A stretch of DNA of 64,000 nt from Saccharospirillum sp043196875 (GTDB lineage: Bacteria > Pseudomonadota > Gammaproteobacteria > Pseudomonadales > Natronospirillaceae): positions 36,243 through 100,242 of the forward strand of contig NZ_JBEBMX010000011.1 of assembly GCF_043196875.1 (NCBI RefSeq), written 5' to 3'. Both the position numbers and the translations under genes were made by a program. The notes beneath the pieces are model-generated. The model ran no database searches, was not told where the DNA came from, and saw only the letters and a list, made by a program, of their open reading frames with translations. Below, piece by piece: positions 27,701 through 37,096 of this stretch (the stretch's first letter is position 1; every line of letters begins with the position of its first letter).

Positions 27701-28172
27701 TATCGGTCGCTCTATAACCAGCGCTTTCCAACTGGCGCCTTTGCGCAGCTAGGTCTAGGGTTTGTCCCAGATGCCAATCGAAGGCGGTACCGATCAGCGC
27801 TTCGCGTGGCGGTAACCGGTGGCTGAGGTTGGCGGCGGTGGTCAGGCAGATGCCGTGCGGTGCTTCGGCCAGTTGGTTTAGCAGGCTCAGGCGATCGGAA
27901 ATGATGTCTTCGTGGGGCGAAAAGTTGTCGTAGGGCAGGGTTTCCCAGTCAGGGAAGCTGAGGATCTTCCAAGCGTCATCAGCGGCCCGAAAAACGGCCA
28001 GCTCAGTGGCCAGACGATCCAGTTGCGCGGGACTGTCAGCGATAACCAGAACGGTGCCACCCTGATCGCGAACCAGCTCCGCCAGATAGGCGCTGTCGGC
28101 ACTGCCGCGGACATTGCCAACACGACGATGATCGCCGCCGTTTTCGGGTCGATTGAGCGCGAGACTGAGCAT
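24711..28172 (-). CDS. mfd: Transcription-repair coupling factor Mfd
   Basis: An 1153-residue Mfd of normal length. The N-terminal UvrB-like part (~1-350) leads to the RNA polymerase-interaction domain (~480-560, VVHLDHGVGRYLGLETLEV), then a RecG-like SF2 translocase with Walker A GDVGFGKTEVALR (~635), DEEHRFG, TATPIPRTLNM and a QLRGRVGRS motif VI (~880). The C-terminal D7/TRCF region follows. Mfd removes RNA polymerase stalled at lesions and recruits UvrA. All helicase motifs are intact. csiV overlaps its stop by ATGA. Confidence 0.98.
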   Translation of the reverse strand: MLSLALNRPENGGDHRRVGNVRGSADSAYLAELVRDQGGTVLVIADSPAQLDRLATELAVFRAADDAWKILSFPDWETLPYDNFSPHEDIISDRLSLLNQLAEAPHGICLTTAANLSHRLPPREALIGTAFDWHLGQTLDLAAQRRQLESAGYRATDTVYQHGEFAVRGAILDVFPMGADRPIRVDLFDNEIESLKWFDAETQRSEESLERITLLPGREVPMTEAGISRFRQAFRERFDVDFSRCAVYQDVSDGIAPGGIEYFLPLFYERTDTLWDYLPDDALVVHGDNLENALEQFWSEVEERFENRRHDITQPILTPTELFTPSNELFGRANTFPRLTLSSQAIREQSGHLNLPVEAPEELPIDHRAQQPLLHLERFLMETHYRVLFCAESLGRREALKELLAGIGVEPQGVARVSDFIADNSIRYGLTVAPLSAGLVAREGEFVLISETQLFGDYVVQQRRRNRSQNDNNDQIIKNLTELSPGAPVVHLDHGVGRYLGLETLEVDGQAQEFVMLTYAEGSKLYVPVSNLHLISRYSGADIDQAPLNKLGNDRWAKTKRKAAEKVRDTAAELLNLYAEREARSGHKFDFNEADYARFSAGFGFEETADQANAIDAVIADMQRQQPMDRLVCGDVGFGKTEVALRAAFIAAQAGRQVAVLVPTTLLAQQHFENFRDRFADWPVRVEALSRFRSGKETSAIIDGLADGRVDIVVGTHKLLQKDVRFKDLGLLIIDEEHRFGVTQKEKIKALRANVDILTLTATPIPRTLNMSMSGVRDLSIIATPPARRLSVKTFVRERDDAQVKEALLREILRGGQVYYLHNEVSTIERTAQALRELVPEARIVVAHGQMPERQLERIMSDFYHKRFNVLLCTTIIETGIDVPSANTIVIERADRFGLAQLHQLRGRVGRSHHQAYAYLMTPPWKSLTKDAQKRLEAIGEAQDLGAGFTLATHDLEIRGAGELLGDEQSGHIEGIGFSLYLDMLNRAVKAIQAGETFSPEAAERGGVDLNLRIPALIPDDYIPDINTRLSLYKRIASAADADELDELQVEMIDRFGLLPEPVRNLVRQTSVRLRLEPIGIERFDVGPSGGFIDFAKDTIIDPFRLVQLIQSQPHRFKLKNGTQLRFSADCATPEQRFDTVEEILTLITSKPG

Positions 28173-28475
28173 GGAGGGCAGTATTTTCCTGGCCGTACAA
28201 AGGGCGCGAATGCTATCAAAAAAGCAACCACCGGCACAGCCACAAGCGCCACTGTACAGGCTTTATACAATAATAGCGCTGTTCGAATAAAGGCAGCGTG
28301 ATGGTAGCAATGGCGGGTGACGATCTTTATACTTGGGCCCGCTTTTTCTAGGTGGGTTGGTCAGGTTTGCCGCCTTGGCACAAGTCTCTCCGGCCTGAAA
28401 CGCATTTGACACCAGACTGCCGGAATGGGCCGTGCCCTGCCGGTTTCGTCTGTCAGTCATCGGGTAAAGCACACT
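28173..28475. other. 303-bp divergent intergenic region mfd / nqrA
   Basis: No gene or RNA is seen. It holds the promoters of the divergent mfd and nqr operons. TTGACA (28406-28411) lacks a convincing -10 at 16-18 bases; TATTAT/TATAAA-like sequences at 28262-28275 on the minus strand could be the mfd -10. No operator was found. Confidence 0.6.
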
Positions 28476-29813
28476 ATGATAAAGATCAGTAAAGGGCTCG
28501 ACCTTCCGATCTCTGGTGCCCCGCGCCAGGAAATTTCGGACGGTCGGCCGGTTTCGACCGTCGCCCTGGTCGGCTACGACTACCAGGGTATGAAACCGAC
28601 GATGTTGGTGCGCGAAGGGGATCGGGTAAAACTCGGTCAGCCGGTTTTCACCGACAAAAAATCAGAGGGTATCGTTTACACTGCGCCAGCTTCGGGCATC
28701 GTTAAAGCCATCAACCGGGGCGCTCGGCGTGTTTTTCAATCCATGGTGTTCGAAGTGGACGGCAATGACGCCGAAGACTTCGGTGCGACTCCGGCCGATC
28801 AACTGGCCAGTCTGGATACCGCAACCTTACGCGAGCGTTTGGTTAAGTCGGGTTTCTGGAGCGCTTTCCGCACTCGCCCTTATTCCAAAGTTCCTGCCAT
28901 CGACAGCACTCCAGCGGCGATTTTCGTTCAGGCAATGGATACCAATCCGCTGGCGGCCAATCCGGAAGTTGTTATTGCTGAGCAGACTGAAGCCTTTACT
29001 CAAGGCTTGTCGCTGCTGACCAAGCTGACCGACGGAAAAGTCTGGTTGTGCAAAGCCCCGGGCGCCAAGATTCCGACCGCTGAAGGTATCAGTGTTGAGG
29101 AATTCGCCGGTGTTCACCCGGCCGGCAACAGCGGCACTCACATTCATTTCCTGGAACCGGTCAGTCTCAACAAGACGGTCTGGTCGATCGGTTATCAGGA
29201 CGTGATTGCTCTGGCCAAGCTGGTTACCACCGGTCAACTTTATACTGATCGAGTGGTGGCTTTGGCTGGCCCTCAGGTTAAAGAGCCGCGTTTGGTGCGT
29301 ACCCGCATTGGTGCTTCGCTGTTTGATTTGAGCCGTGACGAACTGAAAGACGGCGAGAGCCGACTGATTTCCGGTTCTGTCTTCGGTGGCCGCGGTGGCG
29401 TTGATGAAGTGACCTACCTGGGTCGTTATCACAGCCAAGTCAGCGTTCTGGCCGAAGGTCGCGAGCGTCCGATCCTGCATTATCTGCACGCCGGTCGTAA
29501 CCGCCATTCAGTACTGAACATCTATCTGTCCAAGTTGTTCAAAGGCAAAAAATTCGACTTCACCACCACGACTAACGGTTCCGAGCGAGCCATGTTGCCG
29601 GTGGGGCAGTACGAGAAAGTCATGCCGCTGGACATCCTGCCAACGCAATTGTTGCGTGCTCTGGTCGTGGGCGACCTCGACACCGCCGAACAGCTCGGCG
29701 CTCTGGAGCTGGATGAAGAGGACCTGGCGCTGTGCACCTATGTCTGTGCCGGTAAGTACGAATACGGTCCGATTCTTCGCGACAACTTGACGCGCATCGA
29801 GCAGGAGGCCTGA
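28476..29813 (+). CDS. nqrA: Na+-translocating NADH:quinone reductase subunit A
   Basis: A 445-residue NqrA, peripheral membrane subunit of the six-subunit Na+ pump. N-terminal MIKISKGLDLPISGAPRQ and the GxxVKxGQPVFTDKKSEG biotinyl-lipoyl-like segment are typical, as are EVDGNDAEDF and GNSGTHIHFLEP. Start ATG 28476 is chosen over a further in-frame upstream codon because it matches the family N-terminus. It begins the nqrABCDEF-apbE-nqrM block, which then runs on to sthA. Confidence 0.97.
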   Translation: MIKISKGLDLPISGAPRQEISDGRPVSTVALVGYDYQGMKPTMLVREGDRVKLGQPVFTDKKSEGIVYTAPASGIVKAINRGARRVFQSMVFEVDGNDAEDFGATPADQLASLDTATLRERLVKSGFWSAFRTRPYSKVPAIDSTPAAIFVQAMDTNPLAANPEVVIAEQTEAFTQGLSLLTKLTDGKVWLCKAPGAKIPTAEGISVEEFAGVHPAGNSGTHIHFLEPVSLNKTVWSIGYQDVIALAKLVTTGQLYTDRVVALAGPQVKEPRLVRTRIGASLFDLSRDELKDGESRLISGSVFGGRGGVDEVTYLGRYHSQVSVLAEGRERPILHYLHAGRNRHSVLNIYLSKLFKGKKFDFTTTTNGSERAMLPVGQYEKVMPLDILPTQLLRALVVGDLDTAEQLGALELDEEDLALCTYVCAGKYEYGPILRDNLTRIEQEA

Positions 29814-29815
29814 GC

Positions 29816-31018
29816 ATGGGTTTGCGTAATACTCTCGACAAGATGGCGCCTTATTTCGAAAAAGGCGGCAAGTACGAAAAGTGGTACGCCCTCTATGAGG
29901 CGGTCGATACCATCTTTTACATGCCTAACAGCGTGACCAAGACCACGGCGCACGTGCGTGATGGCATGGACCTCAAGCGCATCATGATCACCGTCTGGTT
30001 GTGCGTCTTCCCGGCCATGTTCTGGGGTATGTGGAACCTGGGTTTCCAGGCCAATACCGCCATCGCTGGTGGTTTGTCACCGAGCGATAACTGGCATGAA
30101 GCCATCATCAGCCTGCTGGCGGGCCACGATCCGTCCAGCATCTGGGACAACATGATCTACGGCGCGGCCTACTTCCTGCCGATCTACGCGGTCACCTTTG
30201 TGGTCGGTGGTTTCTGGGAAGTGTTGTTCGCCATGGTGCGCGGCCACGAAGTCAACGAAGGTTTCTTCGTGACCTCCATTCTGTTCGCCTTGATTTGCCC
30301 GCCGGATCTGCCGCTTTGGGCGGTTGCGCTGGGCATTAGCTTCGGTGTGGTCGTTGGTAAGGAAGTCTTCGGTGGTACCGGTAAAAACTTCCTTAACCCG
30401 GCGCTGACCGGTCGTGCCTTCCTGTACTTTGCCTATCCGGCCAGCATGTCCGGTGATGCGATCTGGACAGCGGTCGACGGCTTCTCCGGCGCCACAGCAT
30501 TGAGCTATGCGTTCAGCGATGGCCTGGTCGATTCCATGCTCGGCGGCCTGACCTGGATGAATGCCTTCCTGGGTATTCAGCAAGGCTCCATCGGCGAAGT
30601 ATCCACCTTGATGATTTTGATCGGTGGTGCGGTTCTGTTGATTATGGGGATTGCCAGCTGGCGCATCGTTGCCGGTGTAATGATCGGCATGATTGCGTTG
30701 TCGACGCTGCTTAACTTTGTCGGCAGCGATACTAATCCTATGTTTGCTTTGCCCTGGTATTGGCATCTGGTCATCGGTGGTTTTGCTTTCGGTATGATGT
30801 TTATGGCGACCGATCCGGTGTCTGCATCGATGACCGATACCGGCAAAATCTGGTTCGGTATTCTGATTGGTGTCATGACCGTGATGATCCGCGTGATCAA
30901 CCCGGCATTCCCGGAAGGCATCATGTTGGCCATCATTTTCGCCAACATCTTTGCACCGACCATCGATTACTTTGTGGTGCAACGCAACATTAAACGGAGG
31001 CTTGCTCGTGGCCAGTAA
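29816..31018 (+). CDS. nqrB: Na+-NQR subunit B (covalent FMN, riboflavin)
   Basis: A 400-residue polytopic membrane subunit with ~10 helices. The FMN attachment motif is SGAT with Thr227 (GFSGATALSYAF), where ApbE links FMN by a phosphoester. GGTGKNFLNPALTGRAFLYFAYP is another NqrB hallmark. NqrB carries sodium-pathway residues in the membrane. It starts 2 bases after nqrA and overlaps nqrC by 11 bases. Confidence 0.97.
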   Translation: MGLRNTLDKMAPYFEKGGKYEKWYALYEAVDTIFYMPNSVTKTTAHVRDGMDLKRIMITVWLCVFPAMFWGMWNLGFQANTAIAGGLSPSDNWHEAIISLLAGHDPSSIWDNMIYGAAYFLPIYAVTFVVGGFWEVLFAMVRGHEVNEGFFVTSILFALICPPDLPLWAVALGISFGVVVGKEVFGGTGKNFLNPALTGRAFLYFAYPASMSGDAIWTAVDGFSGATALSYAFSDGLVDSMLGGLTWMNAFLGIQQGSIGEVSTLMILIGGAVLLIMGIASWRIVAGVMIGMIALSTLLNFVGSDTNPMFALPWYWHLVIGGFAFGMMFMATDPVSASMTDTGKIWFGILIGVMTVMIRVINPAFPEGIMLAIIFANIFAPTIDYFVVQRNIKRRLARGQ

Positions 31019-31790
31019 TAAAGACTCCATTCAAAACGTCATCAAGGTAGCGCTGCTGGTCTGTCTGGCCTGTGCCATCGTGGTATCAACAGCCGCCGTT
31101 GTATTGCGTCCGATTCAGCAACAAAACCAGCAAGCGGACCTGCGCCGCAACGTGCTGCAAATTGCCGATATGTATCAGGCCGGTGTGCCGGTCGATCAAC
31201 AATTCGAGCAGATCGAAACACGGCTGGTGGATTTGCAAAGCGGTACCTTCTCGGATGCGTTCAATACCGAGAATTTTGACCCTCGTTCAGCGCCTAATAA
31301 CCCGGAAATCAGCAGCAGCATTCCGGCCAGCGAAGACATTGCTGGTATTAAGCGTCGCGAGCGTTATACCGAGGTTTACGTTGTTAACGGCGAAGACGGC
31401 GCCATGCAGACGCTGATCCTGCCGGTTCGTGGTTACGGTCTGTGGTCGACTATGTGGGGCTTTATCGCTCTGGAAGACGACCTCAATACCGTGGTTGGCT
31501 TTGGCTTCTATGACCAGGAAGAAACGCCTGGCCTGGGCGGTGAAGTCGACAACCCGCGCTGGAAATCTCAGTTCCCAGGCAAGCTGGTTTACGGCGAAGA
31601 CGGCAACGTCCAGCTGGAGCTGAAGAAGGGCGGTATTAACCCGAACAATGAGATGGACGCCACCTACCGCGTCGATGCACTCAGTGGTGCAACACTGACC
31701 AGTCGCGGTGTGACCAACCTGATCCAGTATTGGATGGGTGAGCGTGGCTTCAAACCTTTCCTGGACAATCTTAAAGCGGGAGAAGCCTGA
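31008..31790 (+). CDS. nqrC: Na+-NQR subunit C (covalent FMN)
   Basis: A 260-residue subunit: one N-terminal membrane helix (~10-32) and a periplasmic FMN domain with SGAT at Thr229 (DALSGATLTSRGV), plus DQEETPGLGGEVDNPRWKSQF. Start is GTG at 31008 with GGAGG 7 bases before, inside the nqrB end. ApbE attaches the FMN. Confidence 0.97.
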   Translation: MASNKDSIQNVIKVALLVCLACAIVVSTAAVVLRPIQQQNQQADLRRNVLQIADMYQAGVPVDQQFEQIETRLVDLQSGTFSDAFNTENFDPRSAPNNPEISSSIPASEDIAGIKRRERYTEVYVVNGEDGAMQTLILPVRGYGLWSTMWGFIALEDDLNTVVGFGFYDQEETPGLGGEVDNPRWKSQFPGKLVYGEDGNVQLELKKGGINPNNEMDATYRVDALSGATLTSRGVTNLIQYWMGERGFKPFLDNLKAGEA

Positions 31791-31792
31791 TC

Positions 31793-32452
<660 letters not shown>

Positions 32453-33061
32453 ATGGAAGCCTTGTTGAGTCTGTTTATTCGTGCCGTTTTCGTTGAAAAC
32501 ATGGCACTGGCCTTCTTCCTGGGTATGTGTACTTTCCTGGCGATTTCCAAGAAGGTGTCGGCAGCCATCGGTCTGGGTATTGCGGTCATTGTGGTGCAAA
32601 CCATCACGGTGCCGGTTAACAACCTCATCCTGAATTACGTTCTGGCTGAAGGTGCTCTGAGCTGGGCTGGCTTCCCGGAAGCTAACCTGGAATTCCTGGG
32701 TTACCTCAGCTACATCGGCGTTATTGCCGCCATCGTCCAGATTCTGGAAATGGTGCTCGATAAGTACTTCCCGGCGCTGTACAACGCCCTGGGTGTGTTC
32801 CTGCCGTTGATCACTGTGAACTGCGCCATCATGGGTGCTTCCTTGTTTATGGTGGAGCGGGATTACAACTTCAGCGAATCCGTGGTTTACGGCATTGGCG
32901 CCGGCGCCGGTTGGGCGTTGGCGATCGTTGCTCTGGCGGGTATTCGCGAGAAGCTTAAGTACAGCGACGTTCCGGCTGGATTGCGCGGCCTGGGCATCAC
33001 CTTCGTTACCGTTGGTCTGATGTCTCTGGGCTTTATGTCGTTCTCCGGTGTTTCTCTGTAA
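32453..33061 (+). CDS. nqrE: Na+-NQR subunit E
   Basis: A 202-residue six-helix subunit, RnfA homologue: LFIRAVFVENMALAFFLGMCTFLA at the N-terminus and PLITVNCAIMGASLFMVERDY in the middle. The Cys residues in GMCTF and VNCAIMG match the NqrD/E Fe-ligand positions. Starts directly after the nqrD stop. Confidence 0.97.
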   Translation: MEALLSLFIRAVFVENMALAFFLGMCTFLAISKKVSAAIGLGIAVIVVQTITVPVNNLILNYVLAEGALSWAGFPEANLEFLGYLSYIGVIAAIVQILEMVLDKYFPALYNALGVFLPLITVNCAIMGASLFMVERDYNFSESVVYGIGAGAGWALAIVALAGIREKLKYSDVPAGLRGLGITFVTVGLMSLGFMSFSGVSL

Positions 33062-33079
33062 AGGCTGAGGATTGAATCG

Positions 33080-34306
33080 ATGAGTACAGAAATCATTTTG
33101 GGTGTGGTGCTTTTCACCCTGATCGTTCTGGCACTGGTCGCCGTCATTCTGTCGGCCCGGGCCAAGCTGGTAAGCACCGGCGATGTAAAAATTGAAATCA
33201 ACGAAGATCCTGATAAGGCCATCACCGTTCAGGCCGGCAGCAAGCTGCTGGGCACGCTGGCCAATCAGGGCATCTTCCTGTCGTCTGCCTGTGGCGGCGG
33301 CGGTACCTGCGCTCAGTGCAAATGTAAGGTTGTCGACGGTGGTGGCGCTGCGCTGCCGACCGAAGAGACGCATTTCACTAAGGGTGAGCTGCGCGAAGGC
33401 TGGCGTTTGTCTTGCCAGGTCGCGGTTAAGCAGGACATGAAAATTGAAGTTGATCCGGAATTCTTTGGCGTTAAACGCTGGGAATGCACGGTTGAGTCCA
33501 ACCCCAACGTGGCGACCTTCATCAAGGAATTGACCTTAAAATTGCCGGAAGGCGAAGACGTCGATTTCCGCGCTGGTGGTTACGTTCAGCTGGAAGTTCC
33601 GCCGCACGAAGTGCACTACAAAGACTTCGATATCGAGAAGGAATTCCACGGCGACTGGGACAAGTTCAACATCTGGCAGTACAGCTCTAAGGTGACTGAG
33701 ACCGTTACCCGCGCTTACTCCATGGCGAACTATCCGGATGAGAAGGGCATTGTTAAGTTCAATATCCGCATTGCTTCACCGCCGCCGGGAACCAACCACC
33801 CGCCGGGTCAGATGTCATCCTATGTGTTCAGTCTGAAGCCGGGCGACAAGATCTCAGTGTTTGGTCCCTTCGGTGAGTTCTTCGCCAAAGATACCGATGC
33901 GGAGATGGTCTTTATCGGTGGTGGTGCTGGCATGGCGCCGATGCGTTCGCATATCTTCGATCAGCTCAAGCGTCTGCATTCCGATCGTAAGATCAGCTTC
34001 TGGTACGGTGCGCGCAGCTGGCGTGAAGCCTTCTACGTTGAAGATTTCGATGGCCTGGCCAAAGAGAACGACAACTTTGAATGGCATCTGGCGCTGTCTG
34101 ATCCGCAGCCTGAGGACAACTGGGATGGCTACACCGGCTTTATCCATAACGTTCTCTACGAGCAGTACCTGAAGGATCACGAAGCACCGGAAGATGTTGA
34201 GTACTACATGTGTGGACCACCGATGATGAACGCCTCGGTGATCAAGATGTTGGAAGACCTGGGTGTGGAACCGGAAAACATCATGCTGGATGACTTCGGC
34301 GGTTGA
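33080..34306 (+). CDS. nqrF: Na+-NQR subunit F (NADH dehydrogenase, 2Fe-2S, FAD)
   Basis: A 408-residue NADH-oxidising subunit: N-terminal helix (~4-25), a 2Fe-2S ferredoxin domain with SSACGGGGTCAQCKCKV (~70-82) and the fourth Cys in RLSCQVAV, an FAD domain (RAYSMANYP, ~210) and an NADH domain (FIGGGAGMAPMRSHIFDQL, YYMCGPPMMNASV). Electrons flow NADH-FAD-2Fe2S to the membrane part. apbE overlaps its end by four bases. Confidence 0.98.
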   Translation: MSTEIILGVVLFTLIVLALVAVILSARAKLVSTGDVKIEINEDPDKAITVQAGSKLLGTLANQGIFLSSACGGGGTCAQCKCKVVDGGGAALPTEETHFTKGELREGWRLSCQVAVKQDMKIEVDPEFFGVKRWECTVESNPNVATFIKELTLKLPEGEDVDFRAGGYVQLEVPPHEVHYKDFDIEKEFHGDWDKFNIWQYSSKVTETVTRAYSMANYPDEKGIVKFNIRIASPPPGTNHPPGQMSSYVFSLKPGDKISVFGPFGEFFAKDTDAEMVFIGGGAGMAPMRSHIFDQLKRLHSDRKISFWYGARSWREAFYVEDFDGLAKENDNFEWHLALSDPQPEDNWDGYTGFIHNVLYEQYLKDHEAPEDVEYYMCGPPMMNASVIKMLEDLGVEPENIMLDDFGG

Positions 34307-35331
34307 TGCGGTTTTTTCATCTCAGTTGCAGCCTGGCGCTGGTTGTTACAACCGCGCTCTTGGCTGCCTGCGGCGACCGAGAGGTCGCCGTTCGTACTTT
34401 AGCCGGTTACAGCATGGGCACCAGCTACAGCGTTAAGCTGGTGACCACTGTCGCTGAAGCCGAGCGTTTGGATGGCACGGTGCGTTCTCGTCTGGAGGCG
34501 GTGAACCAGTCGATGTCGACTTACTTGCCGCGTTCGGACGTATCGCGTTTTAACGAGGCTGAAGTGGGTGACTGGATTGAAGTTTCACCACTGACCACCG
34601 AAGTGGTCGCACTGGCGCTGGATATCGCCGAAGCCAGCGATGGCGCTTTTGATCCCACCATAGCGCCCTTAGTCGATCTGTGGGGCTTTGGTCCGCAGCC
34701 GAGGCCGGATCAGGTGCCGTCACAGCCGCAGATTGATGAGCTGCTGGGGCAGGTTGGCTGGTCGGCCATCGAAGTGGACGAGGCGAGCCATCGACTGCGT
34801 AAGCAAGCACCGCGCGAGCTGGATTTATCCGGCATCGCCAAAGGCTTCGCTGTTGACCAGGTAGCCGATGCACTGGCGCAAGCCGGGGTCGATGCCTACC
34901 TTGTAGAGGTCGGCGGCGAGTTGCGCTTTGCCGGTACCAAGCCCGGTGGCGATCCCTGGCGGGTTGGTATTGAAACACCGGACAGTGGCGCACGCAGCGC
35001 TTATCGCATTCTCGAAGTCACCAACGGAGCTATGGCGACGAGCGGTGATTATCGAAACTATTATGAAGAAGCGGGAGTGCGTTACTCCCACACTCTGGAC
35101 CCGAGTAACGGACGACCCATTCACCATTCATTGGTGTCGGTTACCGTCCTTGCTGACGATTGTGCCTTGAGTGACGCCTTCGCCACCGCCATGTTGGTTA
35201 AAGGCGCTTTGGCCGCGCGTGAACTGGCGCAACAGCAAGGCCTGGCAGTGATGCTGATTGAACGGTCCGACTCAGGCTTTGCCGCCTGGCAGTCGGAACG
35301 CTTTGCCGAACTCTATGGTTCGGCGTCCTGA
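34303..35331 (+). CDS. apbE: FAD:protein FMN transferase
   Basis: A 342-residue lipoprotein. The lipobox is LLAACGDRE (Cys ~24). The catalytic family motifs GYSMGTSYSVKL, ELDLSGIAKGFAVDQVADAL and SHTLDPSNGRPI are intact. ApbE transfers FMN to Thr in S(G/A)T motifs; the adjacent nqrB and nqrC carry such sites, so they are its substrates. It overlaps nqrF and precedes nqrM. Confidence 0.95.
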   Translation: MMRFFHLSCSLALVVTTALLAACGDREVAVRTLAGYSMGTSYSVKLVTTVAEAERLDGTVRSRLEAVNQSMSTYLPRSDVSRFNEAEVGDWIEVSPLTTEVVALALDIAEASDGAFDPTIAPLVDLWGFGPQPRPDQVPSQPQIDELLGQVGWSAIEVDEASHRLRKQAPRELDLSGIAKGFAVDQVADALAQAGVDAYLVEVGGELRFAGTKPGGDPWRVGIETPDSGARSAYRILEVTNGAMATSGDYRNYYEEAGVRYSHTLDPSNGRPIHHSLVSVTVLADDCALSDAFATAMLVKGALAARELAQQQGLAVMLIERSDSGFAAWQSERFAELYGSAS

Positions 35332-35374
35332 CAACTGAACTAGTGACGCCCAAGGGGCGAAGGAGAGGTGCACC

Positions 35375-35611
35375 ATGGCAACCTTTCTGGCCGTACTGGC
35401 CTTTATGTTGATTGTAGTGGCGGCGATGTCCGTCGGTGTGATGTTCGGCCGTCAGCCGATCAAAGGTTCCTGTGGTGGCATGGCGGCCATCGGTATGGAA
35501 TCAGAGTGCGATGTGTGTGGTGGCGATAAAACTCGCTGCGATTCAGATACACCTTTAACGCGTCGTGCCAAGAAAAAAGCGGCTGATCTGGCCGTGGATG
35601 CAACCCGCTGA
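35375..35611 (+). CDS. nqrM: NqrM, (Na+)-NQR maturation protein
   Basis: A 78-residue protein with an N-terminal membrane helix (~1-22) and a Cys-rich segment (GSCGGMAAIGMESECDVCGGDKTRCD). This is the NqrM/DUF539 pattern; NqrM is needed for Nqr assembly and supplies or protects the Fe centre in NqrD/E. GGAGAGG lies before the ATG. It directly follows apbE, as in Vibrio. Confidence 0.93.
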   Translation: MATFLAVLAFMLIVVAAMSVGVMFGRQPIKGSCGGMAAIGMESECDVCGGDKTRCDSDTPLTRRAKKKAADLAVDATR

Positions 35612-35634
35612 ATCGATTCTGGGAGTAATGGCAG

Positions 35635-37029
35635 TTGACCGAGACGCAGTATGATCTGGTAATCATCGGCAGTGGTCCTTCTGGCGAAGGCGCTGCGATG
35701 AACGCCGCCAAAGCTGGCCGCAAAGTGGCCGTTATCGATATGCGCCAACGCGTGGGTGGCAACTGCACTCACCAGGGCACCATTCCTTCCAAGGCGTTGC
35801 GTCATGCGGTGCATCAGGTGATGCAATTTAACCGCAACCCTATGTTCCGACATATTTCGGAACAGAAATGGTTGTCGTACAGCCAGGTGCGTGAAACCGC
35901 CCAGCGTGTTATCGACAAACAAGTCGCCATGCGCGCGCGGTTTTACAGCCGCAATAGCATTGATCTGTATTACGGTGTCGCCAGCTTTGTCGATAACCAT
36001 TCTATTCAGGTGGATCAGGGCGATGAACAGGCCGATGTGCTGACGGCGAAGGAATTTATCATCGCCACTGGTTCACGTCCCTGGCGTCCGCCGGCGGTCG
36101 ACTTCAATCATCCGCGCATCTTCGACAGCGACACCATTCTGAATTCCACCGAAACACCGCGCCATATTGTGATTTACGGTGCTGGTGTGATCGGCAGTGA
36201 ATACGCCTCTATCTTTAATGGCTTGGGCTGCAAGGTCGATCTGATCAACCCCGGTGGTCGTCTGCTGGCCTTTATGGACGATGAAATTTCCGATGCTCTC
36301 AGTTACCACCTGCGTGGTCATGGCGTGCTGGTACGCCATAACGAGACTTTTCAGTCGGTCGAAGCCTTCGACGATCACGTCGTACTGGCGCTTGAATCGG
36401 GCAAGAAGATCAAAGCCGATGCCTTTATGTGGGCCAACGGCCGCAGCGGTAATACCGACACCCTGAACCTGGATGCGGTCGGCCTGGAAGCTAACCGCCG
36501 CGGTCAACTGGAAGTGGATGAGCATTACCGCACCTCGGTAGAGAACATCTACGCCGCCGGCGATGTAGTCGGCTGGCCGAGCCTGGCCAGCGCTGCTTAC
36601 GATCAGGGCCGCAGTGCCTCTGGGGTGATCGTGCAGAACAATACCTACCGTCATATTAACGATGTGCCGACCGGTATTTACACCATTCCGGAAATTTCCT
36701 CTGTCGGTTTGACCGAAGGTGAACTGACCGATGCCAAGGTGCCTTACGAAGTCGGCAAGGCTTACTTCAAAGACATCGCCCGGGCGCAAATTACCGGCGA
36801 AGACGTCGGTGTGTTGAAGCTGTTGTTCCATCGTGAAACGCTGGAGCTGCTGGGCATTCATTGCTTTGGTGATCAGGCGGCAGAAATTCTGCACATTGGT
36901 CAGGCGATCATGGCGCAGAAGAACGGTGGCAATACCATTCGTTACTTTATTGAACACACCTTTAACTACCCGACCATGGCGGAAGCTTATCGGGTAGCGG
37001 CGCTGAACGGTTTGAACCGAATATTCTGA
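35635..37029 (+). CDS. sthA: Soluble NAD(P)+ transhydrogenase
   Basis: A 464-residue FAD pyridine-nucleotide oxidoreductase. FAD motif DLVIIGSGPSGEGAAMNAAKAG; the redox-pair region is GGNCTHQGTIPSKALRH, where the second Cys of lipoamide dehydrogenases is Thr, the mark of SthA; NAD(P) motif IYGAGVIGSEYASIF; C-terminal dimer domain HCFGDQAAEILHIG. It balances NADPH and NADH in the cytoplasm. TTG 35635 is the start: GGGAG lies 9 bases upstream and no ATG is in frame. It closes the nqr block. Confidence 0.94.
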   Translation: MTETQYDLVIIGSGPSGEGAAMNAAKAGRKVAVIDMRQRVGGNCTHQGTIPSKALRHAVHQVMQFNRNPMFRHISEQKWLSYSQVRETAQRVIDKQVAMRARFYSRNSIDLYYGVASFVDNHSIQVDQGDEQADVLTAKEFIIATGSRPWRPPAVDFNHPRIFDSDTILNSTETPRHIVIYGAGVIGSEYASIFNGLGCKVDLINPGGRLLAFMDDEISDALSYHLRGHGVLVRHNETFQSVEAFDDHVVLALESGKKIKADAFMWANGRSGNTDTLNLDAVGLEANRRGQLEVDEHYRTSVENIYAAGDVVGWPSLASAAYDQGRSASGVIVQNNTYRHINDVPTGIYTIPEISSVGLTEGELTDAKVPYEVGKAYFKDIARAQITGEDVGVLKLLFHRETLELLGIHCFGDQAAEILHIGQAIMAQKNGGNTIRYFIEHTFNYPTMAEAYRVAALNGLNRIF

Positions 37030-37047
37030 TCCGCGCTCAATTAAAAA

Positions 37048-37070
37048 GCCGGCTGCGTGCCGGCTTTTTT
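37048..37070. terminator. Intrinsic terminator after sthA
   Basis: GCCGGC-TGCGT-GCCGGC hairpin preceded by five A and followed by six T, between convergent sthA and the Tus-like gene. It can act on both strands. Confidence 0.93.
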
Positions 37071-37096
37071 GTGCGCGTTTAACTGCGGGAATACAG